In this document: one piece after another, positions 54,177 through 63,396 of the stretch
Layout: every line of letters begins with the position of its first letter
Position numbering within the stretch: position 1 is the stretch's first letter
Assembly: GCF_016722765.1 (NCBI RefSeq)
Contig: NZ_JAEQND010000010.1
Location: 212,602-276,601 of the forward strand
Direction: 5' to 3'
Origin: Ramlibacter alkalitolerans
GTDB taxonomy: Bacteria > Pseudomonadota > Gammaproteobacteria > Burkholderiales > Burkholderiaceae_C
Length of the DNA: 64,000 nucleotides
Made by a program: the position numbers and the translations under genes
The notes under the pieces: generated by a model
The model's database searches: none
What the model was told of the DNA's origin: nothing
The model's input: only the letters and a program-made list of their open reading frames with translations

Positions 54177-54199
54177 TGCTGGCCGGCTATCCTTGCCGC

Positions 54200-54874
54200 A
54201 TGCCGTTCGCCCTGCAAGCGCCCCTGCGCGCCGCCATCCTGGACCTCGACGGAACGCTGGTCGATACGCTCGGCGACTTCCACGCCGCTCTGAACCACAT
54301 GCTCGCCGAGCTGCGCCTGCCCGCGATCTCCGCCGAGGCGGTCGCCGGCTTCATCGGCAAGGGCACCGGACACCTGATCCGCAGCACGCTGGCGCATGTC
54401 GGAGGGCCCCCCGAGCTCTTCCAGCCGGCGCTGGACCGCTACTTCGACGCCTATCGGTCGGTCAACGGCCGGTACGCGAAGGTGTACCCCGGCGTCGAGG
54501 AAGGCTTGGCGGCACTCCAGCGCGCAGGCCTGCGGCTGGCGTGCCTGACCAACAAGCCCGGCGAGTTCGCCCGCGGGTTGCTGCAGGCCAAGGGCCTGGC
54601 GCCGGCTTTCGAACTGGTGTTCGGCGGCGATGCCTTCGAGCGCAAGAAGCCCGACCCGCTGCCGCTGCGCAAGACCTGCGAGGCCCTGGGCAGCGCCCCC
54701 GGCGCCACGTTGATGGTCGGCGACTCCGCCAACGATGCGGCAGCCGCCCGGGCGGCCGGCTGCCCGGTGGTGCTGGTGACCTACGGCTACAACCACGGCG
54801 AGCCGGTGCGCAAGGTCGACGCGGACGGCTTCGTAGCCTCGCTGGCGCAGCTCGCGCCGCTGCTGCGCGGGTAG
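54200..54874 (+). CDS. gph: Phosphoglycolate phosphatase (Gph-type HAD)
   Basis: This 224-residue HAD phosphatase has DLDGTLVDT at 15-23 (nucleophile Asp15), VYPGVEEGLAALQ, CLTNKPGEFARGLLQAKGL and VGDSANDAAAARAAGCPVVL. In proteobacteria it removes 2-phosphoglycolate formed during DNA repair. It usually sits between rpe and trpE; here it still precedes trpE, but rpe has been separated. TATCCT lies 6 nt before the ATG, with no Shine-Dalgarno sequence. Confidence 0.9.
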   Translation: MPFALQAPLRAAILDLDGTLVDTLGDFHAALNHMLAELRLPAISAEAVAGFIGKGTGHLIRSTLAHVGGPPELFQPALDRYFDAYRSVNGRYAKVYPGVEEGLAALQRAGLRLACLTNKPGEFARGLLQAKGLAPAFELVFGGDAFERKKPDPLPLRKTCEALGSAPGATLMVGDSANDAAAARAAGCPVVLVTYGYNHGEPVRKVDADGFVASLAQLAPLLRG

Positions 54875-54881
54875 CTCCCCG

Positions 54882-54912
54882 TTGACGGCGCGCCGGGAGC
54901 CTTTGCTACACT
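54882..54912 (+). promoter_or_regulatory. Candidate trp promoter (extended -10)
   Basis: TTGACG at 54882-54887 and TACACT at 54907-54912 are separated by 19 nt, with TGC before the -10 giving a TGn extension. The -10 ends only 8 nt before the leader-peptide ATG at 54921, so transcription would start at or next to that ATG. Confidence 0.55.
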
Positions 54913-54920
54913 GCCCCCGC

Positions 54921-55004
54921 ATGTTCATCCACCGCACCATCATCACAGGTTGCAGCGACCGGGGAGCCTGGCCCTGGCGCAGGCCTGTCCAAGTGCGCAC
55001 CTGA
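54921..55004 (+). CDS. trpL: trp leader peptide (27 aa, Trp-Pro-Trp)
   Basis: A short frame between the promoter and trpE encodes 27 residues with Trp codons at 54969 and 54975 in the run GAWPWRR, followed by TGA. Two Trp codons in so short a leader before trpE is a classical attenuation signature. Downstream, GCACGGG-GCAG-CCCGTGC (55008-55025) forms a hairpin after the stop, without a U tract, and other pairings overlap it. The ATG directly follows the promoter, so the leader mRNA may be leaderless, as described for alphaproteobacterial trpL. Confidence 0.65.
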   Translation: MFIHRTIITGCSDRGAWPWRRPVQVRT

Positions 55005-55107
55005 TTCGCACGGGGCAGCCCGTGCCCCCGCGCCTTCCCACCGGGAGGCATCGTCCGGATCCCGCGGCCCGAAGCGTCTGGGCCGCCGAGCTTGTGGAGG
55101 CTCACCC

Positions 55108-56628
55108 TTGATCACCGAACTCGAATTCAAGAGCCTTGCGTTGCAGGGCTACAACCGCATTCCGCTGATCGCGGAGGCGTTCGCCGACCTCGAAACCCCG
55201 CTGTCGCTGTACCTGAAGCTGGCCCATGCGAAGGCCGGCGGCAAGCTCAGTTTCCTGCTGGAGTCCGTCGTCGGCGGCGAGCGTTTCGGGCGCTACAGCT
55301 TCATCGGCCTGCCGGCGCGCACGCTGCTGCGCGCCAGCGGCTTCGGCGCCGACGCGAAGACGGAAATCGTGACCGACGGCCAGGTGGTCGAGACTGCCCG
55401 CGGCAATCCGCTGGAGTTCATCGCCGCCTACCAGGAGCGCTTCAAGGTGGCGCTGCGCCCCGGCCTGCCGCGCTTCTGCGGCGGCCTGGCCGGCTACTTC
55501 GGCTACGACACGGTGCGCTACATCGAGAAGAAGCTGGAGGCGAGCTGCCCCGCCGACACGATGAACTGCCCGGACATCCTGCTGCTGCAATGCGAGGAAC
55601 TGGCCGTCATCGACAACCTGTCGGGCAAGCTGTACCTGATCGTCTACGTGGATCCCGGCAAGCCGGAGGCTTATGGCGCCGGCAAGCGCCGGCTGCGCGA
55701 GCTGCGCGACCAGCTCAAATATTCCGTCAGCGCGCCGGTCATCCGCCAGACCGAGACCTTCCCCGCCGAGCGCGAGTTCGCCAAGGCCGATTACCTGAAG
55801 GCCGTGGACCGCGCCAAGGAACTGATCGCCGCCGGCGACTTCATGCAGGTGCAGGTGGGCCAGCGGATCAAGAAGCGCTATACCGAGTCGCCGCTGTCGC
55901 TGTACCGGGCGCTGCGTTCGCTGAACCCGAGCCCGTACATGTACTACTACAACTTCACGGGCGCGGACGAGAAGGGCGGCGACTTCCACGTGGTGGGTGC
56001 GTCGCCGGAGATCCTGGTGCGGCACGAGCACACGCCCGAGGGCGAGAAGATCACGATCCGGCCGCTGGCGGGCACGCGGCCGCGCGGCGGCACGCCGGAG
56101 ATCGACAAGGCGATCGAGCGGGAGCTGCTGTCGGACGCCAAGGAGCGCGCCGAACACGTGATGCTGATCGACCTGGCGCGCAACGACATCGGCCGGATCG
56201 CGAAGACCGGCTCGGTGAAGGTCACCGAGGCCTTCGTGGTGGAGCGCTACAGCCACGTGATGCACATCGTGAGCAACGTGGAAGGCATCCTGTACGAGGG
56301 GATGACCAACATGGACGTGCTCAAGGCGACCTTCCCGGCCGGCACGCTGAGCGGCGCGCCCAAGGTGCACGCGATGGAACTGATCGACCGCCTGGAGCCG
56401 AACAAGCGCGGCATCTATGGCGGCGCCTGCGGCTACCTGAGCTACGCCGGCGACATGGACGTGGCGATCGCGATCCGCACCGGCATCATCAAGGACCAGA
56501 CGCTGTATGTGCAGGCGGCGGCAGGCGTGGTGGCCGATTCGGTGCCGGAGCTGGAGTGGAAGGAAACCGAGGCCAAGGCGCGAGCGCTGCTGCGAGCGTC
56601 GGAGCTGGTCGAGGAGGGGCTGGAATGA
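55108..56628 (+). CDS. trpE: Anthranilate synthase component I
   Basis: This 506-residue enzyme converts chorismate to anthranilate with TrpG. The feedback-site LLES is in KLSFLLESVVGGERFGRYSF, and the catalytic core shows GASPEILVRHE, IRPLAGTRPRGG and LIDLARNDIGRI, then PAGTLSGAPK. GGAGG precedes the TTG at 55108, the only reasonable start. It lies 104 nt after the trp leader. Its stop is 13 nt before the left arm of the inserted GxxExxY element, which separates it from trpG. Confidence 0.96.
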   Translation: MITELEFKSLALQGYNRIPLIAEAFADLETPLSLYLKLAHAKAGGKLSFLLESVVGGERFGRYSFIGLPARTLLRASGFGADAKTEIVTDGQVVETARGNPLEFIAAYQERFKVALRPGLPRFCGGLAGYFGYDTVRYIEKKLEASCPADTMNCPDILLLQCEELAVIDNLSGKLYLIVYVDPGKPEAYGAGKRRLRELRDQLKYSVSAPVIRQTETFPAEREFAKADYLKAVDRAKELIAAGDFMQVQVGQRIKKRYTESPLSLYRALRSLNPSPYMYYYNFTGADEKGGDFHVVGASPEILVRHEHTPEGEKITIRPLAGTRPRGGTPEIDKAIERELLSDAKERAEHVMLIDLARNDIGRIAKTGSVKVTEAFVVERYSHVMHIVSNVEGILYEGMTNMDVLKATFPAGTLSGAPKVHAMELIDRLEPNKRGIYGGACGYLSYAGDMDVAIAIRTGIIKDQTLYVQAAAGVVADSVPELEWKETEAKARALLRASELVEEGLE

Positions 56629-56641
56629 ACTCCAGAGTCCA

Positions 56642-57127
56642 ACAGCCGAACGCAGAAGCCGCGAAGGTTACGCAAAAACCGCAAAAGAACAGCCGATATG
56701 GAAAACGACTTCTCTCGGGAAATCATCGGCGCTGCGGTGGAGGTTCAGCGAGTCCTGGGCAGCGGGCTTCTGGAGAGTGCGTATTGCGCCGCTCTCGCCA
56801 TCGAATTTTCGGATCTGGGCCTGCACTTCGCGCAGGAGGTTGCTCTTTCTGGCGAGTACAAGGGCAGGAAGCTCGGGGTTGCATACCGGGCGGATTTCGT
56901 GGTGCAGAACTCCGTCATCATCGAGGTGAAGGCCTTGAGCCTGGTGACCGAAATTCACCGCGCGCAACTGCTGTCTTATCTGAGGCTGGCGAAGTTCAAT
57001 CTCGGCTTGTTGATCAACTTTCATGCATTCCCCGTAGCGTCGAAGGGCGTGCATCGGGTCGTGAACAGGCTGTGAAAAGCCATTCCCCCTTTTGCGGCTT
57101 CTGCGTAGCTTTTGCGGTTTTTGCGTT
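56642..57127 (+). mobile_element. GxxExxY element: CGCAAAAG-type inverted repeat carrying a gene, copy D
   Basis: Left arm 56642-56687 and right arm 57087-57127 are inverted copies of the same octamer array found at 11263, 18337 and 23684. Here the space between the arms is filled by the 125-codon GxxExxY gene at 56698-57075. The element lies exactly between trpE and trpG. No target duplication is obvious, and the outer right end is degenerate. Mobility is inferred from the dispersed copies. Confidence 0.75.
56698..57075 (+). CDS. GxxExxY protein (PD-(D/E)XK-like)
   Basis: This 125-residue protein contains the name-giving motif in GSGLLESAYCAAL (G-x-x-E-x-x-Y) and a nuclease-like core YRADFVVQNSVIIEVKAL, fitting the D...ExK pattern of the PD-(D/E)XK fold. 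The following SLVTEIHRAQLLSYLRLAKF and LGLLINF are typical of the family. Function is unknown. No good Shine-Dalgarno sequence is seen, only AAAAGAACAG upstream. The codon composition is less GC-rich than in flanking trp genes, consistent with transfer. It lies between the arms of a long inverted repeat. Confidence 0.85.
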   Translation: MENDFSREIIGAAVEVQRVLGSGLLESAYCAALAIEFSDLGLHFAQEVALSGEYKGRKLGVAYRADFVVQNSVIIEVKALSLVTEIHRAQLLSYLRLAKFNLGLLINFHAFPVASKGVHRVVNRL

Positions 57128-57169
57128 CAATGATTGCGGTGCCCGGGGCCGGGCCGTTCGGAGGGCGAC

Positions 57170-57742
57170 GTGAAGCTGCTGATGATCGACAACTACGACA
57201 GCTTCACCTACAACCTGGTGCAGTACTTCGGGGAACTGGGCGCGGACGTGGAGGTGCATCGCAACGACGAAATCACCATCGACGAGATCGAGGCCAAGAG
57301 GCCCGATCGGCTCGTCGTTTCGCCGGGGCCCTGCTCTCCCGCGGAAGCAGGCATCTCGGTTGCGGCCATCCAGCACTTTGCCGGCAAGGTGCCCATCCTC
57401 GGCGTCTGCCTCGGCCACCAGGCCATCGGCGCGGCGCTGGGGGGCAGGATCATCCGGGCGCAGCAACTGATGCACGGCAAGACCAGCGAGATCACGACCA
57501 CGCGCGAAGGCGTCTTCGCGGGCTTGCCCGAGAAGTTCACCGTCAACCGCTACCACTCGCTGGCCATCGAACGCGAGAGCTGCCCGCAGGACCTGAAGGT
57601 CACGGCGTGGACCGCCGACGGCGAGATCATGGGCGTGCGCCACAAGACCCTGCCCGTCGAAGGCGTGCAGTTCCATCCGGAGTCCATCCTGACGGAACAT
57701 GGCCATGCCCTGCTGAAGAACTTCCTGGAGCAAGCGAAGTGA
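57170..57742 (+). CDS. trpG: Anthranilate synthase component II (glutamine amidotransferase)
   Basis: This 190-residue class I glutaminase supplies ammonia to Trp[33 protein letters not shown], the nucleophile Cys80 in [10 protein letters not shown] and [10 protein letters not shown] with the catalytic His/Glu are all present. GGAGGG precedes the GTG at 57170. It is normally directly downstream of trpE; here a hairpin element intervenes. Its TGA overlaps the GTG of ltaE. It may double as PabA. Confidence 0.96.
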   Translation: MKLLMIDNYDSFTYNLVQYFGELGADVEVHRNDEITIDEIEAKRPDRLVVSPGPCSPAEAGISVAAIQHFAGKVPILGVCLGHQAIGAALGGRIIRAQQLMHGKTSEITTTREGVFAGLPEKFTVNRYHSLAIERESCPQDLKVTAWTADGEIMGVRHKTLPVEGVQFHPESILTEHGHALLKNFLEQAK

Positions 57743-58782
57743 AGCCCATCGACCTGCGCAGCGATACCGTCACCCAGCCCACCGAGGCCATGCGCGCCGC
57801 CATGTTCGCGGCGCCGCTCGGCGACGACGTGTTCGGCGACGACCCCAGCGTCAACGCGCTGCAGGAGAAGATCGCCGCGATGCTCGGCTTCGAGGCCGCA
57901 CTGTTCGTGCCCACGGGCACCCAGAGCAACCTGTGCGGCGTGCTGTCGCACTGCCAGCGCGGCGACGAGTACATCGTCGGCCAGATGCAGCACTGCTACC
58001 GCTGGGAAGGCGGCGGCGCCGCGGTGTTCGGCAGCGTCCAGCCGCAGCCGCTGAACCACCAGCCCGATGGCTCCCTCGCCCTCACCGACATCGAAGCCGC
58101 GATCAAGCCGGACGATCCGCATTTCGCCCGCACCAAGCTGCTGGCGCTGGAGAACACCCTGGGCGGGCAGGTGCTCTCGCAGGTGTACCTGGACAAGGCG
58201 ACCAAGCTGGCGCGCTCGCGCGGGCTGGCGACGCATCTCGATGGCGCCCGCCTGTTCAATGCGGCGGTGGCGCAGGCCCGGTCCAACGGCAGCGACGCGC
58301 GCACGGAGGCGCATCGCATCGCCTCCATTTTCGACAGCGTCTCGGTCTGCTTCAGCAAGGGGCTCGGCACGCCGGCCGGGTCGGCCCTGTGCGGATCGAA
58401 GGACTTCATCGCCAGGGCGCGCCGCGTTCGCAAGATGGCGGGCGGGGCGATGCGCCAGGCCGGCCTGCTGGCCGCCGCCGCGACCTACGCGCTCGATCAC
58501 CACGTCGAGCGGCTGGCGCAGGACCACGCGAATGCCCGCCGGCTGGCCGAGGGCCTGGAGGGCATCGAGGGGCTCTCGTTCGAGGTGCCGGAGACGAACA
58601 TCCTGTTCGTGGACCTGATCGGGCCCGCCCGCGAACGCTCGGCGGAGTTGCTGCAGTACCTGAAGGGCGAAGGCGTGCTGGCCACGGGCCTGTACCGGCT
58701 GCGCTTCGTGACGCACCTCGACGTCGACGAGGCCGGCGTGGAGCGCGCGGTGGCGGCGATCCGCTCCTTCTTCCGCGCCTGA
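57739..58782 (+). CDS. ltaE: Low-specificity L-threonine aldolase
   Basis: This 347-residue PLP enzyme cleaves L-threonine or L-allo-threonine to glycine and acetaldehyde. [19 protein letters not shown] at the start, [33 protein letters not shown] and the cofactor Lys207 in [11 protein letters not shown] are diagnostic. It overlaps trpG by 4 nt (GTGA), an unusual operon partner for trp genes, perhaps supplying glycine and serine-related pools. LysE-family exporter follows after 10 nt. Confidence 0.93.
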   Translation: MKPIDLRSDTVTQPTEAMRAAMFAAPLGDDVFGDDPSVNALQEKIAAMLGFEAALFVPTGTQSNLCGVLSHCQRGDEYIVGQMQHCYRWEGGGAAVFGSVQPQPLNHQPDGSLALTDIEAAIKPDDPHFARTKLLALENTLGGQVLSQVYLDKATKLARSRGLATHLDGARLFNAAVAQARSNGSDARTEAHRIASIFDSVSVCFSKGLGTPAGSALCGSKDFIARARRVRKMAGGAMRQAGLLAAAATYALDHHVERLAQDHANARRLAEGLEGIEGLSFEVPETNILFVDLIGPARERSAELLQYLKGEGVLATGLYRLRFVTHLDVDEAGVERAVAAIRSFFRA

Positions 58783-58792
58783 AGGAAGCAGG

Positions 58793-59482
58793 ATGCCGGA
58801 CGCGCAGCACCTGCTCCTCTTCGTCCTCGCCGGCCTGCTGCTGAACCTGACGCCGGGGCCGGACGTGCTCTACATCGTGAGCCACGCGATCCGCCAAGGG
58901 GCGCGGGCGGGGGTCGTGGCGGCGCTCGGCGTGAGTGCGGGCTGCTTCGTGCACATCGCGGCGGCGGCCGTGGGGGTGAGTGCGCTGCTGGCGACATCCG
59001 CGGCGGCGTTCGCGGTGCTGAAGTGGGCGGGCGCGGGCTACCTGCTGTATGTCGGGATGAAGTTGCTGGCGGGCAAGTCGGCGCCAAAGCGCTGGGGTTT
59101 CGCTGGCGCTCCACCGCCAGCCTACGGGCTCGGCAGCGCTCCACCGCCAGCCTACGAGGAGGCCCCCAGCCAGCTCTGGAGCGTCTTCCGCGGCGGCTTC
59201 CTGACCAACGCGCTGAATCCCAAGGTCGCGATCTTCTTCCTCGCCTTCGTGCCGCAGTTCATCGCGCCGCAGGCGCAGCACAAGGCACTCGCCTTCCTGG
59301 CGCTGGGGATCGTGTTCAACCTCAACACCGTCGTCATGAACAGCGGCTGGGCGCTCGCCGCCGCCTGGATCGCGCGCACCGACGCCGCGCAGCGCAGCCT
59401 GCATTGGCTGGACCGCGTCGCCGGCCTGATGTTCATGGGCTTCGGGCTGAAGCTGGCCCTGGCCGAGAATCCCACCCATTGA
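58793..59482 (+). CDS. LysE-family amino acid exporter
   Basis: This 229-residue inner-membrane exporter has about six helices. [20 protein letters not shown] with the family TPGPD motif and [20 protein letters not shown] are typical of RhtB/LysE. The loop between the two halves is lengthened by [18 protein letters not shown], encoded by two perfect 21-bp direct repeats that resemble the arm of the hairpin at 62081. It lies between ltaE and trpD; threonine or homoserine export is a possible role. Confidence 0.88.
   Translation: MPDAQHLLLFVLAGLLLNLTPGPDVLYIVSHAIRQGARAGVVAALGVSAGCFVHIAAAAVGVSALLATSAAAFAVLKWAGAGYLLYVGMKLLAGKSAPKRWGFAGAPPPAYGLGSAPPPAYEEAPSQLWSVFRGGFLTNALNPKVAIFFLAFVPQFIAPQAQHKALAFLALGIVFNLNTVVMNSGWALAAAWIARTDAAQRSLHWLDRVAGLMFMGFGLKLALAENPTH
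59091..59156 (+). repeat. Repeat-derived insertion in the LysE gene
   Basis: The 21-mer GCGCTCCACCGCCAGCCTACG occurs at 59106-59126 and again at 59136-59156. With the preceding GCTGGGGTTTCGC it matches the left arm of the hairpin at 62081-62193 (shared CACCGCCAGCCTACG). Confidence 0.75.
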
Positions 59483-59496
59483 GAGAGGAGCACCCC

Positions 59497-60525
59497 ATGA
59501 TCACGCCCCAGGAAGCGCTGCAGCGCACCATCGAACACCGCGAGATCTTCCACGACGAGATGCTGAAGATCATGCGCCTGATCATGAGCGGCGAGCTGTC
59601 GCCCGTCATGACGGCGGCCCTCGTCACCGGCCTGCGGGTGAAGAAGGAAACGATCGGCGAGATCACCGCGGCGGCGCAGGTGATGCGCGAGTTCTCCACC
59701 AAGGTGAACGTCGCCGACAAGACGCACCTGGTCGACATCGTCGGCACCGGCGGCGACGGCTCGCACACCTTCAACATCTCGACCTGCTCGATGTTCGTGG
59801 CCGCAGCGGCGGGCGCCAAGGTGAGCAAGCACGGCGGCCGCAGCGTCTCGAGCAAGAGCGGCAGCGCCGACGTGCTGGAGGCCATGGGCCTGAACATCAA
59901 CCTTTCGCCCGAAGCGATCGCCAGGTGCATCGCCGAGACGGGCATCGGCTTCATGTTCGCGCCCAACCACCATCCGGCGATGAAGAACGTGGCGCCGGTG
60001 CGCAAGGAGTTGGGCGTGCGCACCATCTTCAACATCCTGGGCCCGCTCACCAATCCCGCCAGCGCGCCCAACATCCTGATGGGCGTGTTCCACCCCGACC
60101 TGGTCGGCATCCAGGTGCGGGCGCTGCAGCGCCTGGGCGCGGAGCACGCGCTGGTGGTCTATGGCCGCGACGGCATGGACGAAGTGAGCCTGGGCGCCGC
60201 CACCCTGGTGGGCGAACTGAAGAAGGGCGAGATCAGCGAGTACGAGATCCATCCCGAAGACTTCGGCGTGCCGATGGCCAGCAACCGCGCTTTCAAGGTC
60301 GAGACGCCGCAGCAATCGCTGGCGATGATGCGCGAGGTGCTGGAGAACAAGGCCGGTCCCGCGCGCGACGTGGTCGTGCTCAATGCGGGCGCCGCGCTCT
60401 ATGCGGCCAACGTCGCCACCAGCATCCGCGAAGGCATCGCCAAGGCGCGCACCGCGCTCGAGAGCGGTGCGGCCCGCGCGAAGATGGAGGAACTGGTGCG
60501 CGTGTCCAAGGCCCTGGGCAGTTGA
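59497..60525 (+). CDS. trpD: Anthranilate phosphoribosyltransferase
   Basis: This 342-residue enzyme transfers phosphoribose to anthranilate in tryptophan synthesis. [40 protein letters not shown] and [20 protein letters not shown], then ILGPLTNPA, are canonical PRPP- and anthranilate-binding motifs. AGAGGAG precedes the ATG. trpC starts 2 nt after its stop. Confidence 0.97.
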   Translation: MITPQEALQRTIEHREIFHDEMLKIMRLIMSGELSPVMTAALVTGLRVKKETIGEITAAAQVMREFSTKVNVADKTHLVDIVGTGGDGSHTFNISTCSMFVAAAAGAKVSKHGGRSVSSKSGSADVLEAMGLNINLSPEAIARCIAETGIGFMFAPNHHPAMKNVAPVRKELGVRTIFNILGPLTNPASAPNILMGVFHPDLVGIQVRALQRLGAEHALVVYGRDGMDEVSLGAATLVGELKKGEISEYEIHPEDFGVPMASNRAFKVETPQQSLAMMREVLENKAGPARDVVVLNAGAALYAANVATSIREGIAKARTALESGAARAKMEELVRVSKALGS

Positions 60526-60526
60526 G

Positions 60527-61315
60527 ATGAGCGACATCCTGGAGAAGATCGTTGCGGTCAAGCGCGAGGAGGTCGCCGCCGCACGCAAGAAGAAGTCGCT
60601 GGAGGCGGTGCGCGAAGACGCGCTCAGCCGCGTGCTGACGCGCGACTTCGAAGGGGCGCTGCGGCAGAAGATCGCCCAGGGCCAGGCCGCGGTCATCGCC
60701 GAAATCAAGAAGGCGAGCCCCAGCAAGGGCGTGCTGCGCGAGGACTTCATCCCGGCCGACATCGCCCAGAGCTACGCCGAGAACGGAGCGGCCTGCCTGT
60801 CGGTGCTGACCGACCGCCAGTTCTTCCAGGGCCAGCCGGACTACCTGAAGCAGTCCCGCGCCTCCTGCGACCTGCCGGTGCTGCGCAAGGACTTCATGGT
60901 TGACCCCTACCAGGTGTACGAAGCGCGCTCCATGGGCGCCGACTGCATCCTGCTGATCGCGGCCTGCCTGGCGGACGCGCAGATGGCGGAACTCGAAGCG
61001 CTGGCGCGCGGGCTCGACATGGCGGTCCTGGTGGAGGTGCACGACGCCGGGGAATTGCAGCGCGCACTGAAGCTCAGGACGCCCCTGGTGGGCGTGAACA
61101 ACCGCAACCTGCGCACCTTCGAGGTGAGCCTCGACACCACGCTGGCCATGCTGAAGGACGTCCCCGCCGACAAGTTGCTGGTGACCGAGTCGGGCATCCT
61201 GCAGCGCGAGGACGTGCAGAAGATGCGCGCTGCCGGCGTCCATGCCTTCCTGGTCGGCGAGGCCTTCATGCGCGCGCCCGACCCCGGCGAGGCGCTGGCC
61301 ACGCTGTTCCACTGA
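60527..61315 (+). CDS. trpC: Indole-3-glycerol phosphate synthase
   Basis: This 262-residue TIM-barrel enzyme closes the indole ring. [25 protein letters not shown]-like [33 protein letters not shown] and [15 protein letters not shown], then VTESGIL, are diagnostic. There is no fused TrpF domain. It overlaps little with trpD (1-nt gap) and is followed by ung after 2 nt. trpF, trpB and trpA are not in the window and presumably lie elsewhere, as is usual in betaproteobacteria. Confidence 0.97.
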   Translation: MSDILEKIVAVKREEVAAARKKKSLEAVREDALSRVLTRDFEGALRQKIAQGQAAVIAEIKKASPSKGVLREDFIPADIAQSYAENGAACLSVLTDRQFFQGQPDYLKQSRASCDLPVLRKDFMVDPYQVYEARSMGADCILLIAACLADAQMAELEALARGLDMAVLVEVHDAGELQRALKLRTPLVGVNNRNLRTFEVSLDTTLAMLKDVPADKLLVTESGILQREDVQKMRAAGVHAFLVGEAFMRAPDPGEALATLFH

Positions 61316-61317
61316 CC

Positions 61318-62079
61318 GTGGGCGAGCGCAAGACCGGGCAAGGCGAACTGCCCTGGGCCGAGCTCGAGCCCGGGGTGCGGCCGCAGTGCCTGCAAGGCTG
61401 GACCCCCGAGGCCTGGCCGGTGGCCGAAGGCTGGCGCGCCGCCGTCGACGAGTTCTTCGCCAGCGCCGAGGGCGAGCGCCTGGGGCGCTTCATGCGCGAG
61501 CGGCTCGCCGCGGGCGCCGTGATCTACCCGCCGCATCCGCTGCGGGCGCTCGAACTCACGCCGCTGTCCAGCGTGCACGCCGTCGTGCTCGGGCAGGACC
61601 CGTACCACGGCCCGGGACAGGCGGAGGGGCTCGCGTTCTCGGTCGCCGCGGGCGTGAAGCATCCGCCGTCGCTGCGCAACATCTTCAAGGAACTGGGCGA
61701 GGCGCCGCAAAGCGGTTCGCTGGTGGGCTGGGCCCGTTCCGGCGTGCTGCTGCTCAACGCCTGCCTGACGGTGGAAGACGGCCAGCCCGCCAGCCATGCC
61801 AGGAAGGGCTGGGAATCGCTCACCGACCGGCTGCTGGGCCTGGTCGCCGCAACCGCATCGCCGTGTGTCTACCTGCTGTGGGGTGCGCACGCGCAGGCGA
61901 AGGCCGGCCTGGTGCGCGAGCATGCGGCGCAGTACGCCCGCGAGGTCCTGGTGCTGGAGACCAACCATCCTTCGCCGCTGTCGGCGCGGCGGCCGCCGGT
62001 GCCGTTTCTCGGCAGCGGGTGTTTCAAGCAGGCGCGGGAGTGGTTGGCCGAGCGGGGCGTCACGGGGGTTTTCGGCTGA
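61318..62079 (+). CDS. ung: Uracil-DNA glycosylase (family 1)
   Basis: This 253-residue repair enzyme removes uracil from DNA. The water-activating loop is VVLGQDPYHGPGQAEGLAFS (Asp94), and the minor-groove loop is ETNHPSPLSARRPPVPFLGS with catalytic His. WARSGVLLLNACLTV is also typical. The GTG at 61318 follows trpC by 2 nt, so it is translationally coupled. A large perfect hairpin begins directly after its stop. Confidence 0.95.
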   Translation: MGERKTGQGELPWAELEPGVRPQCLQGWTPEAWPVAEGWRAAVDEFFASAEGERLGRFMRERLAAGAVIYPPHPLRALELTPLSSVHAVVLGQDPYHGPGQAEGLAFSVAAGVKHPPSLRNIFKELGEAPQSGSLVGWARSGVLLLNACLTVEDGQPASHARKGWESLTDRLLGLVAATASPCVYLLWGAHAQAKAGLVREHAAQYAREVLVLETNHPSPLSARRPPVPFLGSGCFKQAREWLAERGVTGVFG

Positions 62080-62080
62080 T

Positions 62081-62193
62081 TGCTGGGGTTCGCGCGCTTC
62101 GCGGCTCACCGCCAGCCTACGGCCGAGCGCCGCCGGCCGCTCGTAGGCTGGCGCGCAGCGGCAGGTGAGCCGCGAAGCGCGCGAACCCCAGCA
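62081..62193. repeat. Perfect 30-nt inverted repeat between ung and the patatin gene
   Basis: Arms 62081-62110 and 62164-62193 are exactly complementary over 30 nt. An inner pair (GCCAGCCTACG with CGTAGGCTGGC) adds more stem. The element abuts both convergent stop codons and could act as a bidirectional terminator. Its arm is related to the LysE insertion. Confidence 0.9.
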
Positions 62194-63264
62194 TCAAGAC
62201 CCCCGCAGCAACCGCGCCAGCCACGGCCGGAACAGCGGTGGCCGAACCGGCTTGGCCACCGTCCGCAGCGGCACCGCCATGCGCGTGTCGTCGAGGTAAT
62301 CCCGCGCGATGTCGACCGTGCTGCGTTCGCCGATCGCGGCGTAATGCTCCCGCAGCCACGCCTGCGCGGCGGCGCGGCCGGCTTCGCACAGGCGCTGGAT
62401 CATCACCGCGTCCGCGGAGCCCTTGGTGGACGCGGGATACGCCTCGAGGGCCGAACCGCCGTCCACCCGGTGCACGTGCACGGCCCGGCAGCGCGGATGC
62501 GACACGCCGCCCTCGGCGACCAGCCGGTTGATGAAGTCGATCGCCCGCATCTGCGTCAGCAGGCTGGCGTTGAAGGTCAGCTCGCCGATGCGGTCCTGGA
62601 TCTCCGCGGTGGTGCGCGGCGTTTCCGCAATCCGCAGCGGATTGATCTGCACCAGCAGCACGTCCGCGCAGGCGCAGTCGCCGAGCAGCGGCGACAGCGC
62701 CGGGTTGACGGAATAGCCGCCGTCCCAGTAGGGCTCGCCGTCGATCTCCACGGCATGGAACAGCAATGGCAGGCAGGCGGATGCGAGCACGGCCCGCGCA
62801 TCGAGCCGCGGCCCGGTGAAGACGACCGCCCGCCCGGTGTTCACATGTGTTGCGGATACGAACACCTTCAGGTGCGGATGTGCCGCGATCGCAACGAAAT
62901 CGATCTCGGCTGCGAGCAGGTCGCGCAAGGGGTTGAGCCCCAGCGGATTGCTCTGGTACGGCGACAGCATGCCGCCGCCCAGCATGCGCATCAGCTGCTG
63001 CGGCAAGCGCCCGAGGCTGCCCCAGGCGGAGACCCGGTTCCAGACGGCCGCCAGGGTTTCGCGCGCACCTTCGCGCGGATCGCGACCGGCGGACTGCGCC
63101 GTCGCCCAGCCGCTCGCCAGCGCGACCGCGTTGAGCGCTCCGGCGCTCGTGCCGCTGATTCCTTCGAAGTCCACGCGACCGTCGGCGAGCAGGGCGTCCA
63201 GAACGCCCCAGGTGAAGGCGCCATGGGAGCCGCCGCCCTGGAGTGCAAGATTGAGAAGAGGCAT
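62194..63264 (-). CDS. Patatin-like phospholipase family protein
   Basis: This 356-residue serine lipid hydrolase has the oxyanion loop ALQGGGSHGAFTWGVLDAL, the nucleophile Ser40 in GTSAGALNA, and the catalytic Asp in YWDGGYSVNPAL. The remainder is helical with no further domain. It ends directly at the perfect hairpin. The start ATG at 63264 is followed by a typical patatin N-terminus. Substrate and location unknown; no signal peptide is seen. Confidence 0.9.
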   Translation of the reverse strand: MPLLNLALQGGGSHGAFTWGVLDALLADGRVDFEGISGTSAGALNAVALASGWATAQSAGRDPREGARETLAAVWNRVSAWGSLGRLPQQLMRMLGGGMLSPYQSNPLGLNPLRDLLAAEIDFVAIAAHPHLKVFVSATHVNTGRAVVFTGPRLDARAVLASACLPLLFHAVEIDGEPYWDGGYSVNPALSPLLGDCACADVLLVQINPLRIAETPRTTAEIQDRIGELTFNASLLTQMRAIDFINRLVAEGGVSHPRCRAVHVHRVDGGSALEAYPASTKGSADAVMIQRLCEAGRAAAQAWLREHYAAIGERSTVDIARDYLDDTRMAVPLRTVAKPVRPPLFRPWLARLLRGS

Positions 63265-63396
63265 GGCCCCACGCTAGCAACATCCGTCGGGCGCCGTGTG
63301 TCTGCCGAGCTGGCTGCAGCCTGGGGTCGTCAGCATCCTCTCAGGCGCCAGGGCCGGGCTGTAGGCGCCGGCGCTGGAGCGCCGTCCGAACAGTGC

